Of a DNA stretch of 64,000 nucleotides, positions 53,755 through 63,155 are shown in pieces. Numbering within the stretch: position 1 is the first letter of the stretch; every line of letters starts with the position of its first letter. The stretch spans positions 186,001 to 250,000 of the forward strand of contig NZ_BQIP01000004.1 in the NCBI RefSeq assembly GCF_021602585.1. Direction: 5' to 3'. The notes beneath the pieces were generated by a model. That model was given only the letters and a program-made list of their open reading frames with translations. It had not been told where the DNA came from and searched no databases. The position numbers and the translations under genes were made by a program. Source of the DNA: Pseudomonas faucium (lineage in GTDB: Bacteria; Pseudomonadota; Gammaproteobacteria; Pseudomonadales; Pseudomonadaceae).

Positions 53755-54723
53755 TCAGCGGCGTTCGATCGGGTCGATGATCTGCAGGGCCAGGTTGCCC
53801 TTGTGCGAACCCAGGCGCGCCTTGAACGACGGCACGCCGTTGGCGCGCAGCACCAGGTGCTCGGGCAGCTCCACCGGGATCACGTCGCCGACCTGCATGT
53901 GCAGGATGTCGCGCAGCTTCAGCTGGCGGCGGGCAACGGTGGCGGTCAGCGGCACCGACACGTCCAGCACGTCCTCGCGCAGGGCCTTGACCCAGCGCTC
54001 GTCCTGGTCGTCCAGGTCGGACTGGAAGCCGGCATCGAGCATTTCGCGCACCGGCTCGATCATCGAGTACGGCATGGTCACGTGCAGGTCGCCGCCACCG
54101 CCGTCGAGCTCGATGTGGAAGGTCGACACCACCACCGCCTCGCTCGGCCCGACGATGTTGGCCATGGCCGGGTTGACCTCGGAGTTCATGTACTCGAAGT
54201 TGACCGGCATGATCGCCTGCCAGGCTTCCTTGAGGTCGACGAAGCACTGGTCCAGCACCATGCGCACCACGCGCAGCTCGGTCGGGGTGAATTCGCGGCC
54301 TTCGATCTTGGCGTGACGGCCGTCGCCGCCGAAGAAGTTGTCCACCAGCTTGAACACCAGCTTGGCGTCGAGGATGAACAGCGAGGTGCCGCGCAGCGGC
54401 TTGATCTTCACCAGGTTGAGGCTGGTGGGCACGTACAGCGAATGCACGTACTCGCCGAACTTCATCACCTGCACGCCACCCACGGCCACGTCGGCGGAGC
54501 GGCGCAGCAGGTTGAACATGCTGATGCGGGTGTAGCGGGCGAAGCGCTCGTTGATCATTTCCAGGGTCGGCATGCGACCCCGCACGATACGGTCCTGGCT
54601 GGTCAGGTCGTAGCTCTTGATGCTGCCAGGCTCGGCAGCGCTTTCGGTCTGTACCAGCCCATCGTCGACGCCATGCAGCAGGGCATCGATCTCATCCTGG
54701 GACAGCAGGTCCTGTACGGCCAT
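53755..54723 (-). CDS. fliM: Flagellar motor switch protein FliM
   Basis: A 322-residue C-ring protein: the N-terminal CheY-P-binding peptide LLSQDEIDALLHG (residues 5-17), a middle domain with GGDGRHAKIEGREFTPTE and LGPSEAVV-like GPSEAVVVSTFHIE, and a C-terminal SpoA domain. It is 9 bp after fliL. Confidence 0.97.
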   Translation of the reverse strand: MAVQDLLSQDEIDALLHGVDDGLVQTESAAEPGSIKSYDLTSQDRIVRGRMPTLEMINERFARYTRISMFNLLRRSADVAVGGVQVMKFGEYVHSLYVPTSLNLVKIKPLRGTSLFILDAKLVFKLVDNFFGGDGRHAKIEGREFTPTELRVVRMVLDQCFVDLKEAWQAIMPVNFEYMNSEVNPAMANIVGPSEAVVVSTFHIELDGGGGDLHVTMPYSMIEPVREMLDAGFQSDLDDQDERWVKALREDVLDVSVPLTATVARRQLKLRDILHMQVGDVIPVELPEHLVLRANGVPSFKARLGSHKGNLALQIIDPIERR

Positions 54724-54732
54724 GGCGGACTC

Positions 54733-55230
54733 CTACTGCAATACGAAATTGGTGAACAGCAACTGGTCGACCACAGGTTTGCCGACTTCCTTCTGCGCCA
54801 CTTCCTGCACCACCGCGGTGGCTTTCTGACGCAGCATCTCCTGGCCCACCGGGCTGCCGGCCAGGCTGTCGAAGCCCTGCCCGGAGAACATCATCACCAG
54901 GTTGTTGCGGATCACCGGCATGTGCACCTTCAGGGCATCCAGGTCGGCCTGGTTGCGGCCTTGCAGGGTGATGCTCACCTGCATGTAGCGCTGGCGGCCG
55001 TTCTGGTTGAAATTGACCACGAAGGCGGGGGCCAGCGGCTCGTAAATCGCCGCCGGCTTGACGTTGGCCGCCGCCGGGTCGGCCGCCGGGGCCGGCTCGC
55101 TCTTGTGCATGATGAACCAGGTGGCGCCCACCGACAGGCCGACGGCCAGCAGCAGTGCCAGCACCAGCAGCAAGATCAGCTTGAGTTTGCCTTTAGCGGC
55201 GGGGTCTTTCACTGCGTCGCTCTTCGCCAT
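54733..55230 (-). CDS. fliL: Flagellar basal body-associated protein FliL
   Basis: A 165-residue single-pass protein: a helix (LKLILLLVLALLLAVGLSVGATWFIMH) and a periplasmic stomatin-like domain (FVVNFNQNGRQRYMQVSITLQG). It supports the stators. It is first of the fliLMNOPQR-flhB operon, driven by a readable sigma-54 site 50 bp upstream. Confidence 0.96.
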   Translation of the reverse strand: MAKSDAVKDPAAKGKLKLILLLVLALLLAVGLSVGATWFIMHKSEPAPAADPAAANVKPAAIYEPLAPAFVVNFNQNGRQRYMQVSITLQGRNQADLDALKVHMPVIRNNLVMMFSGQGFDSLAGSPVGQEMLRQKATAVVQEVAQKEVGKPVVDQLLFTNFVLQ

Positions 55231-55279
55231 GCCAATAATCCGTCGTCCAGCGGGGTTTCAAAGGAGATGACGTGGCTTG

Positions 55280-55295
55280 AGCAAGTGTTATGCCA
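55280..55295 (-). promoter_or_regulatory. Putative sigma-54 promoter of the fliL operon
   Basis: On the minus strand tggcataacacttgct is a near-perfect -24/-12 element (consensus tggcac-N5-ttgct; one mismatch), with GG and GC 10 bases apart, about 50 bp before the fliL ATG. FleQ/RpoN control of this operon is established in Pseudomonas. Confidence 0.8.
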
Positions 55296-55316
55296 GATTT
55301 CGGGTTTTAGTCTGTA

Positions 55317-55414
55317 CCGGCCCTATCGCCGGCAAGCCGGCTCCCACAGGTACACCACTGCACCAAAGTCGGTGGTGTACCTGTGGGAGCGGGCTTGCCC
55401 CGCGAAGAGGCCGG
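55317..55414. repeat. Hybrid REP pair between fliK and fliL
   Basis: The left half ends in ccctatcgccggcaagccgg and the right half in gggcttgccccgcgaagagg, which belong to two different REP types. The inner parts are well-matched inverted arms (cccacaggtacaccac at 55344-55359 and its complement at about 55373-55388). It lies 16 bases from the fliK stop and just before the fliL promoter. Confidence 0.85.
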
Positions 55415-55429
55415 TGCTGCCACGGCAAA

Positions 55430-56716
55430 TCAGGCGTAGAAGTCGACCGCGCTGTCGCCGATGACCACCTGCTGCTCGACCGGCCGGGCGGCATCGGCCA
55501 CTTCACCACCCCGCTCGCCAGCGCCACCTTCCTGCGCCCGGCGCGCCGCCACGCCGGACAACTGCGAGCCATCCTGCTGCGCCTGCTGCTGTTGCTGCCC
55601 GCGCGACTGGTCGGCGACGTTGACGTCCGGCTGCGCCAGCCCCTGCTGGGCGAACAGTTCGCGCAAGCGGTGCACCTGGCTGTCCAGCGCATCGCGCACG
55701 CCGGCATGGCCGCTGATGAAGGTGACCTGGGTCGACTGGTCCGCCGCCAGGTTGACGCGAATGTCCAGGCGCCCGAGCTCCGCCGGCTCCAACTGGATAT
55801 CGGCCGACTTGAGGTTCTGGCTGGACAGGTACATGACCCGGTTGACCAGGCCCTCGGCCCAGGCGTTCTGGTTCATCGCCAGCGGCTGGTGCAGGGGGCT
55901 CGGGGTCACCGGCACGGCGTTGGCGGTCTTGGCCGTGGCCGCCTGGGTCAGGCTGGCAAGGCGGTTGGCAAAATCATCGATGCGGGTATCGCTGCTGGCG
56001 CTCTTGGTGTCTTTCAGGCCGTCTTCGAGCAAGGCGCCGAAGGCCTTGTCACCCGACTCCGCATGGCCTGCCTCGGCTTCGACCTTGTCGACCAGGTTCG
56101 CCAATGGATTGACGGCCACCGCGCCATCCTCAACCTGTGGCTGTTGCGCGGTGTTGGCGGCATGGGCCGAGGTAGTGCCTTTGGCCTGGGCGCTCTGCTC
56201 CAGCGCCAGGCGCAGGGTGGGCATGTTGGCCAGGGCGTCGGCCTCGGGGTCGAAGGTTTCGCCGGCATCCTCTTCAGGCAACGCCGGCGCCGGTGGTTGC
56301 TGAGCGGCCGCCTGCAACACCGGCGCCACGGTCTGGGCCTGGGCCTGCAACAGTTGCGCGCCCGGCTGGGCATCGGTGACCTGGCCGGCTACCAGGTTGG
56401 CATCCACCGAGCTTGCGTCGGCGTCGGCGCTGGCCTGGGCCTGGTCGCTGGCTGGCAATTTGTTGCCGTCATCGGCAACGGCCGGCTTGTCGTCTGCCGC
56501 CGCCTTGCCGCCCTGGTCGGTATCAGGCTTGTCCTTGGGCTTGACCTTGTCGTCGCGCAGCGAAGGCTTGTCGCGGCCCTGGTTGGCCATCACCTGGTCG
56601 AAGCCACCGCCCTGCCCGCCCGCCGCCTGCAGCGGTTTGTCCAGCCGCGAGGAAGCAGCGTTCGACGGCTTGCTCAGGGTGCTGGATTGCAACAAAGGGT
56701 TGGGTGCGACAGGCAT
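55430..56716 (-). CDS. fliK: Flagellar hook-length control protein FliK
   Basis: A 428-residue protein: a long, low-complexity N-terminal region (Ala, Gln, Asp, Lys rich) and the conserved FliK C-domain (LKSADIQLEPAELGRLDIRVNL, THQVTFISGHAGVRDAL-like VTFISGHAGVRDALDSQVHRL). The last 70 residues are Gln/Gly rich. It measures hook length and switches FlhB. ATG 56716 is used; the open frame to 56758 lacks a ribosome site. Confidence 0.95.
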   Translation of the reverse strand: MPVAPNPLLQSSTLSKPSNAASSRLDKPLQAAGGQGGGFDQVMANQGRDKPSLRDDKVKPKDKPDTDQGGKAAADDKPAVADDGNKLPASDQAQASADADASSVDANLVAGQVTDAQPGAQLLQAQAQTVAPVLQAAAQQPPAPALPEEDAGETFDPEADALANMPTLRLALEQSAQAKGTTSAHAANTAQQPQVEDGAVAVNPLANLVDKVEAEAGHAESGDKAFGALLEDGLKDTKSASSDTRIDDFANRLASLTQAATAKTANAVPVTPSPLHQPLAMNQNAWAEGLVNRVMYLSSQNLKSADIQLEPAELGRLDIRVNLAADQSTQVTFISGHAGVRDALDSQVHRLRELFAQQGLAQPDVNVADQSRGQQQQQAQQDGSQLSGVAARRAQEGGAGERGGEVADAARPVEQQVVIGDSAVDFYA

Positions 56717-56788
56717 TGAAAGGTCTCCGCGCCAAAAACATGAATATCGTCCTGGCACAGACAGGCAAAACTCGCGCCAACCTGCCGA

Positions 56789-57136
56789 TCAGCTTGCCGA
56801 GACCCGCTCGCGCTCGGCACGGTAAAAGCGCTGCACCTCCAGGTATTCCTGGTCGATACGCTGGATCAGGTCCTCGATGCCGTACAACGCGCGCTCCTTG
56901 ACCCGCTCCTCCAGCTGCTGGCAAAGCTGGGCCAGGCCGACCGCACCCATGTTGCCGCTGCTGCCCTTGAAGCTGTGGGCCGCCATGCCCAGCTCATCGG
57001 CAGTGCGGGCACCGTGCAACTGGCTCAGGCGCCGCTCGGAGTCTTCGAGGAAGGTTTCCAGCAACTGCAGGTAGCCCTCCTCCATCACCTCTTGCAGGTC
57101 CCTGAGCACCCTGTGGTCGATATGCATGTCAGTCAC
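56789..57136 (-). CDS. hptB: Histidine phosphotransfer protein (HptB-like)
   Basis: A 115-residue Hpt domain with phospho-His54 in AAHSFKGSSGNMGA. In P. aeruginosa HptB passes phosphate to HsbR. It is last of a three-gene unit with the REC-PP2C and STAS genes. The GTG start at 57136 is supported by aaggag 7 bases upstream; an ATG three codons later is weaker. Confidence 0.87.
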   Translation of the reverse strand: MTDMHIDHRVLRDLQEVMEEGYLQLLETFLEDSERRLSQLHGARTADELGMAAHSFKGSSGNMGAVGLAQLCQQLEERVKERALYGIEDLIQRIDQEYLEVQRFYRAERERVSAS

Positions 57137-57186
57137 TTGCTCACTCCTTGATCAAGCCGGATTATGACCGAGCCGCGCCCGGCGGC

Positions 57187-58890
57187 TCACCATTCGAAAT
57201 GCACCTGGGCACAACGCCCGCCTTCGCGCCACTGCGCGCTGCTGGCAAGCCGTCGCACCAGGCTCAGGCCACGACCACTGAGGCCCTGGTCCTGCGGCGG
57301 GCGCGAAAGCACCCGGTGCACATCGAAGCCGGCGCCGCTGTCGCGCACTTCGATCATCAGACGCCCACCGCCGGCCAGCGGTTCCACTTTCAGGTCGATG
57401 CGCACGAAGCCCTCGGCCAGCACGCCCAGCCGCCGGGCGCGCTCCTGATAGTAATCGGCAAAGCCCTGCACGTCCCGCTTGAGCCGCGAATCCAGGCCCA
57501 GCACGCCATGCTCCAAGGCATTGGAATACAGCTCGCTGAGCACGCTGTGCAACGCCCCGGTGCGCGGCCGCAAGCCGTGGATCTCCTGCAGCAATTGCAC
57601 CAGGTAGGGCACCGGGTTGAATCGCTTGAGGCTTTCGCCGCGCAGTTCGAAGCCCAGCGACCAATCCAGCGGGCTGGAGCGCCCGCTGTCGGAATAGAGG
57701 GTCGGCGCCGGCACCCGCTCTTCGGCGGCGAACATGCGGATATCACACAGGCTGATGTCGTCCCGCGGGCGCCCGCCAAAACCCTGCAGCGCCTGCATCA
57801 CCTCGTCGAACAGGCGCACCGGGTCGCGGTTGGCCGCCAGCACCGCGCGCAGGCGCTCGACGCCGAACAGCCGCTCCTGATCGTCCGCAGTATCGACCAC
57901 GCCATCGGACAGCAGCAGCAACCGCTCGCCCGCCGCCAGCGGCAGTACCTCGGTGCTGTCGTCGAAGCGCTCGGCAGCGAGAATGCCCAGCGGCAGATGG
58001 CGCGAGGCCAGGGTGGACAGCACCTCTCCTGCGCCCGACAGCCGATAGCCATCCGGCATGCCGCCGTTCCACACCTCCACGGTGCCGCGCTGCACGCTCA
58101 GGTTCAGCAGCAGCGCGCAGCAGAACATGTCGACCGGCAAGATGCGTTTGAGCTTGGCATTCATCTCACGCAGCATCTGCGCCAGGCCGTAGCCCTTGGC
58201 GGTCATGCCATAGAACACCTCGGCCAGGGGCATGGCGCCGACGGCGGCCGGCAGGCCGTGCCCGGTGAAGTCGCCGAGCAGCACGTGCATGTCGCCCGAG
58301 GGCGTGAACGCCGCCAGCAGCAGGTCGCCGTTGAACAGCGCGTAGGGCGATTGCAAGTAACGGATGTTCGGTGCGGTGATGCAGCCGGAATGGGCGACCT
58401 TGTCGAACACCGCCTTGGCCACCCGCTGTTCGTTGAGCAGGTGATGGTGATGGCGGGTGATCAGGTCGCGTTGTTCGAGGACCGTCGCCTGCAGCCGGCG
58501 CAGGCGGTCCATGGCGCGGATCTTGGCGCCGAGGATCACCGCACTGTAGGGCTTGGCCATGAAGTCATCGCCCCCAGCCTCCAGGCAGCGCACCAGGGCA
58601 CCCTCCTCGTTCAGCGAGGTCAGGAAGATGATCGGCACCAGCGCCTCGCCGGCCAGGGCCTTGATCTGCCGCGCCGCCTCGAAGCCGTCCATCACTGGCA
58701 TCAAGGCATCGAGCAGGACGATATGCGGGCGCTTTTCGGCGAACAGCGCCACCGCCTGCTCGCCGTTTTCCGCCGTGAAGACCTGATGCCCCTGGCGCCG
58801 GACGATCTGCGCCAGCAACAGGCGGTCGGTGGCGCCATCTTCGGCCACCAGCACGGTCAACGCCTGTTCGGGAGGCATCTGGGCGTTCAA
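57187..58890 (-). CDS. hsbR: Response regulator with PP2C phosphatase and HATPase domains (HsbR-like)
   Basis: A 567-residue three-domain protein: a receiver (residues 10-130, phospho-Asp61 in LLDALMPVMDG), a PP2C/SpoIIE phosphatase (about 185-380, VLLGDFTGHGLPAAVGAMPL, LLLLSDGVVDT), and a GHKL anti-sigma-type kinase (about 435-567, LSELYSNALEHGVLGLDS, EVRDSGAGFD, SGRGLSLVRRLA). This is the HsbR layout, which dephosphorylates or phosphorylates the STAS partner HsbA. It overlaps the STAS gene by 4 bases. Confidence 0.9.
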   Translation of the reverse strand: MNAQMPPEQALTVLVAEDGATDRLLLAQIVRRQGHQVFTAENGEQAVALFAEKRPHIVLLDALMPVMDGFEAARQIKALAGEALVPIIFLTSLNEEGALVRCLEAGGDDFMAKPYSAVILGAKIRAMDRLRRLQATVLEQRDLITRHHHHLLNEQRVAKAVFDKVAHSGCITAPNIRYLQSPYALFNGDLLLAAFTPSGDMHVLLGDFTGHGLPAAVGAMPLAEVFYGMTAKGYGLAQMLREMNAKLKRILPVDMFCCALLLNLSVQRGTVEVWNGGMPDGYRLSGAGEVLSTLASRHLPLGILAAERFDDSTEVLPLAAGERLLLLSDGVVDTADDQERLFGVERLRAVLAANRDPVRLFDEVMQALQGFGGRPRDDISLCDIRMFAAEERVPAPTLYSDSGRSSPLDWSLGFELRGESLKRFNPVPYLVQLLQEIHGLRPRTGALHSVLSELYSNALEHGVLGLDSRLKRDVQGFADYYQERARRLGVLAEGFVRIDLKVEPLAGGGRLMIEVRDSGAGFDVHRVLSRPPQDQGLSGRGLSLVRRLASSAQWREGGRCAQVHFEW

Positions 58891-59192
58891 CTGATGTCAA
58901 ACAGTTTTTCGAAATTGGAGATGGCCAGGATCTTGCGCACGTCGGAGCTGGCATGCACCACCCGCACATCCGCGGCGTCGCCGCCCGCATGATCGCGCAG
59001 CAACAGCAGCATGCCGAGCGCGGAGCTGTCCAGGTAGGTGGTGTCCTTCAGGTCGACCACGAACGCGTCGGGCTGCTTATCCTGGCGCTCGTAGGCATTG
59101 CGAAATTCCTGATGCTCGCCGAAATCGAAGCGCCCCTTGACCTTGATCGTGAGTTTTTTCCCGTCCTGCGAAAAATCGGTCTCGACTGCCAT
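58887..59192 (-). CDS. hsbA: STAS-domain anti-sigma-factor antagonist (HsbA-like)
   Basis: A 101-residue STAS domain with the phosphorylatable Ser56 in TTYLDSSALGML. In P. aeruginosa HsbA binds FlgM or a diguanylate cyclase according to its phosphorylation state, linking FliA activity to surface growth. aagga precedes the ATG. First of the three-gene unit; a ttgcca...taaacc pair with 17-base spacing lies upstream and might be its promoter. Confidence 0.88.
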   Translation of the reverse strand: MAVETDFSQDGKKLTIKVKGRFDFGEHQEFRNAYERQDKQPDAFVVDLKDTTYLDSSALGMLLLLRDHAGGDAADVRVVHASSDVRKILAISNFEKLFDIS

Positions 59193-59279
59193 GCTAGCGA
59201 TTCCTTCGATGATGGCGAATGCAACTCTTCAAGGTTTAGCAGGCGCTAGCGGTAGTGGCAAACCGGGGATGCCTGATGC

Positions 59280-59361
59280 GGCCCTATCGCCGGCAAGCCG
59301 GCTCCCACAGGTAGGGCACTGGCACGGCTCCTGTGGGAGCCGGCTTGCCGGCGATAGGGCC
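59280..59361. repeat. REP inverted pair between fliJ and the STAS gene
   Basis: Perfect 31-base arms at 59280-59310 and 59331-59361. It lies 8 bases beyond the fliJ stop and so probably ends the fliF-fliJ transcript before the partner-switch genes. Confidence 0.92.
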
Positions 59362-59369
59362 GCCGCAGG

Positions 59370-59822
59370 TTACAGATGCCCCTGCCGGGGCAGCCGCTGG
59401 GACAGTTCATCGAGCAACCGCTGCTCGCGCTTGTCTTCGGCCCGCCGCGCTTCGTCCATGTACCGCTGTACCAGCTTGCGCAGCCCTTCGACCCGTGCAT
59501 ACGCCTGCTGCCAGGTACCACGGGCGTTCTTCAGGTTGTTCTGGTGCCAGAGCAGGCTCTGGCGCTGCTGGGTCATCGCCGTTTCGAGCTGAGCCAGAAA
59601 GCGCTGGTAGTTGAGCAGCCAGCTGCCATCGACACCCTGCCCACCGCGCTCGATCCACTGCGCCTGGTAACCCTCGCGAAACGACTCGAGCTCGCCCAGT
59701 TTGGCCTGGGCCTGGGCCACCAGCTGCTGGAAGTGCCCCAGGCGCTGGGCAGCCTTGCGCTCGGCCTCCTCGGCCATGGTCACCACCGGCGCCAGGCGCG
59801 CGGCACGGCTGGGCATGCTCAT
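59370..59822 (-). CDS. fliJ: Flagellar export chaperone FliJ
   Basis: A 150-residue, almost fully helical coiled-coil protein (AEEAERKAAQRLGHFQQL...; KLVQRYMDEARRAEDKREQRLLDEL). It acts as the stalk of the FliI ATPase ring. 7 bp after fliI. Confidence 0.94.
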   Translation of the reverse strand: MSMPSRAARLAPVVTMAEEAERKAAQRLGHFQQLVAQAQAKLGELESFREGYQAQWIERGGQGVDGSWLLNYQRFLAQLETAMTQQRQSLLWHQNNLKNARGTWQQAYARVEGLRKLVQRYMDEARRAEDKREQRLLDELSQRLPRQGHL

Positions 59823-59829
59823 GGGCTAC

Positions 59830-61188
59830 TCAACCATTGCCCGGGGGCATGAAGATCGACCCCAGTTGCTGGCGGCTCTGGGCCATGCCGACATTCTCGT
59901 CCAGCCCCTGGCGCAGGAAGTCCACGAGCTTGGGCTGCAGGGCGATGGCCAGGTCGGTTTCCGGATCGCCGCCGGCGACATAGGCGCCGACGCTGATCAG
60001 GTCGCGGCTTTGCGACAGGCGCGACCACAACTGCTTGAATTTCTGCGCCTGGCGCAGGTGGTCGGCATCGACCACTTGCGGCATGACCCGGCTGATCGAG
60101 GCCTCGATATCGATGGCCGGGTAGTGGCCTTCCTCGGCCAGCCGCCGGGACAGCACGAAGTGGCCGTCGAGCACGCCACGCGCCGAGTCGGCGATCGGGT
60201 CCTGCTGGTCGTCGCCTTCGGACAACACGGTATAGAACGCAGTGATCGAGCCACCCCCAGGTTCGCCGTTGCCGGCACGCTCCACCAGCTTGGGCAGCTT
60301 GGCGAACACCGACGGCGGGTAGCCACGCGTCGCCGGCGGCTCGCCGATGGCCAGGGCGATTTCGCGCTGGGCCTGGGCAAAGCGGGTCAGCGAGTCCATC
60401 AGCAACAGGACATTCTTGCCCTTGTCGCGAAAATATTCGGCGATGCGCGTGCAGTACATGGCCGCACGCAGGCGCATCAGCGGCGCATCGTCGGCGGGGG
60501 ATGCGACCACCACCGAGCGCTTGAGGCCCTCTTCGCCGAGGATGTGCTCGATGAATTCCTTGACCTCGCGGCCCCGCTCGCCAATCAGCCCGACCACGAT
60601 GATCTCGGCCTCGGTGAAGCGCGTCATCATGCCCAGCAGCACCGATTTACCCACGCCGGTACCGGCGAACAGGCCCAGGCGCTGCCCGCGCCCGACGGTC
60701 AGCAGGCCATTGATGCTGCGGATGCCCACGTCCAACGGCTGGCTGATCGGGTCGCGGTTGAGCGGGTTGATGATCGGGCCATCCATCGGCACCCAGTCTT
60801 CGGCCTTCATCCCGCCCTTGCCGTCCAGCGCGCGGCCGGCGCCGTCGAGCACCCGGCCGAGCATGCTCATGCCCATGGGCAGGCGGCCGCTGTCGTCCAG
60901 CGGCACCACCCGCGCGCCCGGGGCGATGCCGGCGATGCTGCCGACCGGCATGAGGAACACCTTGTTGCCGGAAAAGCCCATGACCTCGGCTTCGACCTGC
61001 ACCGGGTGGTAGCTGTCGTCGTTGATCACCAGGCAGCGCCCGCCGACCGCGGCGCGCAGGCCTTCGGCCTCGAGGGTGAGGCCGACCATGCGCAGCAGGC
61101 GGCCTTCGACCACGGGCTGCGCCGGCAGCTCGATGGCTTCGGCGTAGCCGCTCAGGCGCTTGCCGAAGCTGGTGCGGTCAAGGCGCAT
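59830..61188 (-). CDS. fliI: Flagellum-specific ATPase FliI
   Basis: A 452-residue F1-beta-like ATPase: P-loop [16 protein letters not shown] near residue 170, Walker [22 protein letters not shown], and [17 protein letters not shown]. It drives substrate unfolding for export. It overlaps fliH by 11 bases. Confidence 0.97.
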   Translation of the reverse strand: MRLDRTSFGKRLSGYAEAIELPAQPVVEGRLLRMVGLTLEAEGLRAAVGGRCLVINDDSYHPVQVEAEVMGFSGNKVFLMPVGSIAGIAPGARVVPLDDSGRLPMGMSMLGRVLDGAGRALDGKGGMKAEDWVPMDGPIINPLNRDPISQPLDVGIRSINGLLTVGRGQRLGLFAGTGVGKSVLLGMMTRFTEAEIIVVGLIGERGREVKEFIEHILGEEGLKRSVVVASPADDAPLMRLRAAMYCTRIAEYFRDKGKNVLLLMDSLTRFAQAQREIALAIGEPPATRGYPPSVFAKLPKLVERAGNGEPGGGSITAFYTVLSEGDDQQDPIADSARGVLDGHFVLSRRLAEEGHYPAIDIEASISRVMPQVVDADHLRQAQKFKQLWSRLSQSRDLISVGAYVAGGDPETDLAIALQPKLVDFLRQGLDENVGMAQSRQQLGSIFMPPGNG

Positions 61189-61942
61189 CGCTGGCGCCTA
61201 TCTCGACCGACACATCCGGCGCCGCCGGGTGCAGGGCGTGGTCGTGCAGCTGGTCGAACAGCTGCGCCACGGCCTTCTCGATGCGCGTTTCCATGGTCGC
61301 GTCGATGCGGCTGTGCAAGGTCTCGATCCGGCAACCACCGGGCAGCAGGGCATCGTCCTCGAGCAGCTTCCAGCTCTCCTCGTGCCGCTCGCGCAGGGCC
61401 TTGGCCAGCTCGAAGTCCTGGGGGTTGAGGTGGATGCGAATGTTGTCGGCGCCCATGGGCAGCAGCTTCAAGGCTTCGCGCAGCACCTGGGTGATCTGGC
61501 TGGAGTCGCTGCGCAGTTCGCGGCCGATGACCTGGCGGGCCATGTGCGCCACCAGGTGCACCATGGTCTTTTCGATCTGCGTGTCCTGCTCGGCGATGGG
61601 CTCGAGCAGGTGCTCCATCAGTTGCTCAAGGTTGGCCAGCTTGGCATTGAGCGCTTCCTCGGCCTCTTGGCGCACCTTCAGCTGGGTGCTGTGAAAACCT
61701 TCGCGCTCGCCGGTGGCGAAGCCTTCATTGTAGGCCTCCTGGCGGATCGCTTCGAGTTCTTCGAGGGTCAGCGGCTGGACTTCCTCCAGCGGCACTTCCT
61801 CGACTTCTTCCTCGACCACTTCCGGTTCCGGTTCCGCCTCAGGTGCAGGCTCCGGGTCAAAGCTGGGCAACGCCCAGACGTCGACGCCCACGAGGTCGCG
61901 GGCGCGGATCAGGTCACTGGGGTGGGATTCTTTGGTGGGCAT
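61178..61942 (-). CDS. fliH: Flagellar assembly protein FliH
   Basis: A 254-residue stator-like regulator of FliI: an acidic N-terminus with a run of Glu/Pro, a helical middle ([30 protein letters not shown]...), and a C-terminal F1-delta-like domain. An unusually long 193-bp gap with a REP pair separates it from fliG, although the rest of the cluster is close-packed. Confidence 0.95.
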   Translation of the reverse strand: MPTKESHPSDLIRARDLVGVDVWALPSFDPEPAPEAEPEPEVVEEEVEEVPLEEVQPLTLEELEAIRQEAYNEGFATGEREGFHSTQLKVRQEAEEALNAKLANLEQLMEHLLEPIAEQDTQIEKTMVHLVAHMARQVIGRELRSDSSQITQVLREALKLLPMGADNIRIHLNPQDFELAKALRERHEESWKLLEDDALLPGGCRIETLHSRIDATMETRIEKAVAQLFDQLHDHALHPAAPDVSVEIGASDAP

Positions 61943-61983
61943 GTTCTCAGGTACTCAAAAACCCTGTTCGACCAATGCGCCCC

Positions 61984-62123
61984 CTGTAGGAGCGGCCTTG
62001 TGTCGCGAAAGGGCTGCACAGCAGCCCCAGCAATTTATGCAACAACACTGAAATCCTGAATCCAGAATCCAGAATCCTGGGGCCGCTTCGCAGCCCTTTC
62101 GCGACACAAGGCCGCTCCTACAG
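61984..62123. repeat. Long-arm REP pair between fliG and fliH
   Basis: Perfect 34-base inverted arms at 61984-62017 and 62090-62123, with a 72-base spacer. The spacer carries three tandem copies of a gaatcc(a/t) heptamer at 62058-62078. The arms share the tcgcgacacaaggccgctcc core with the pair after pyk at 5694. It lies inside what should be a single fliFGHIJ operon. Confidence 0.92.
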
Positions 62124-62135
62124 AGGACCTGTGGA

Positions 62136-63155
62136 TCAGATCATTTCCTCGGCGCCTTTGCCGCCGAGCACGATCTCGCCGGCCTCGGCCATGCGCCGGG
62201 CGATGGTGAGGATTTCCTTCTGCGCGGTCTCGACGTCGCTGACGCGCACCGGCCCCTTGGCTTCCAGGTCGTCGCGCAGCAGTTCCGAGGCACGCTTGGA
62301 CATGTTCTTGAAGATCTTGTCCTTGACCCGCTCGTCGGCGCCCTTGAGCGACACCACCAGCACATCGGAGGACACCTCGCGCAGCAGCGCCTGGATGCCG
62401 CGGTCGTCGACATCGGCCAGGTTGTTGAAGACGAACATCAAGTCTTCGATCTGCTCCGACAGGTCGTTGTCGATCTCGCGGATCGAGTCCATCAGTGCAC
62501 CTTCCACGGAGCTGTCGAGGAAGTTCATGATGTCGGCGGCGCGCTTGATGCCGCCCAGGGTGGTGCGCGCGGCATTGGAGTTGCCCGAGAACTGCTTCTC
62601 GAGAATCTGGTTCAGCTCCTTGAGCGCCGCCGGCTGCACGGTATTGAGCGACGACACGCGCAGGATGATGTCCAGGCGTACCTTGTGGTCGAAGTTGCTC
62701 AGCACTTCGCCGGCCTGGTCAGGGTCCAGGTAGGCGACCACGATGGCCTGGATCTGCGGATGCTCGTAGCGGATCACGTCGGCCACCGCACGCGGCTCCA
62801 TCCACTTGAGGCTGTCCAGGCCGCTGGTGTTGCCACCGAGCAGGATGCGGTCGATCAGGCCGTTGGCCTTGTCTTCGCCCAGGGCCTGGTTGAGCATCTT
62901 GCGGATGTAGCCATCGGAGCCCACGCCCAGGCTGGTCTGGTCGCCGACGATCTCGACGAACTCGCTCATCACCTGCTCGACCTGCTCGCGGTGCACGTTG
63001 CCCATCTGCGCCATGGCCACACCGACCCGCTGCACTTCCTTGGGGCCCATGTGTCGCAGCACTTGCGCAGCATCGGTCTCGCCGAGCGACAGCAGCAGGA
63101 TGGCTGCCTTGTCGACCCGGCTGAGCTTGGCGGTAATGGCTCGATTGTCACTCAT
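62136..63155 (-). CDS. fliG: Flagellar motor switch protein FliG
   Basis: A 339-residue C-ring protein with armadillo-type helical repeats: ILLLSLGETDAAQVLRHMGPKEVQ, the EHPQ-type YEHPQIQAIVVAYLDP motif, and the C-terminal torque helix with charged residues (LKGADERVKDKIFKNMSKRASELLRDDLEAKGPVRVSDVETAQ). It contacts the stators and FliF. It overlaps fliF by 8 bases. Confidence 0.97.
   Translation of the reverse strand: MSDNRAITAKLSRVDKAAILLLSLGETDAAQVLRHMGPKEVQRVGVAMAQMGNVHREQVEQVMSEFVEIVGDQTSLGVGSDGYIRKMLNQALGEDKANGLIDRILLGGNTSGLDSLKWMEPRAVADVIRYEHPQIQAIVVAYLDPDQAGEVLSNFDHKVRLDIILRVSSLNTVQPAALKELNQILEKQFSGNSNAARTTLGGIKRAADIMNFLDSSVEGALMDSIREIDNDLSEQIEDLMFVFNNLADVDDRGIQALLREVSSDVLVVSLKGADERVKDKIFKNMSKRASELLRDDLEAKGPVRVSDVETAQKEILTIARRMAEAGEIVLGGKGAEEMI

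Noticed and set aside
12169-62123. Recurring palindromes that might suggest a CRISPR array
   Set aside because: The copies are inverted pairs scattered one per intergenic gap, not direct repeats with regular spacers; no cas genes are present. They are REP elements.
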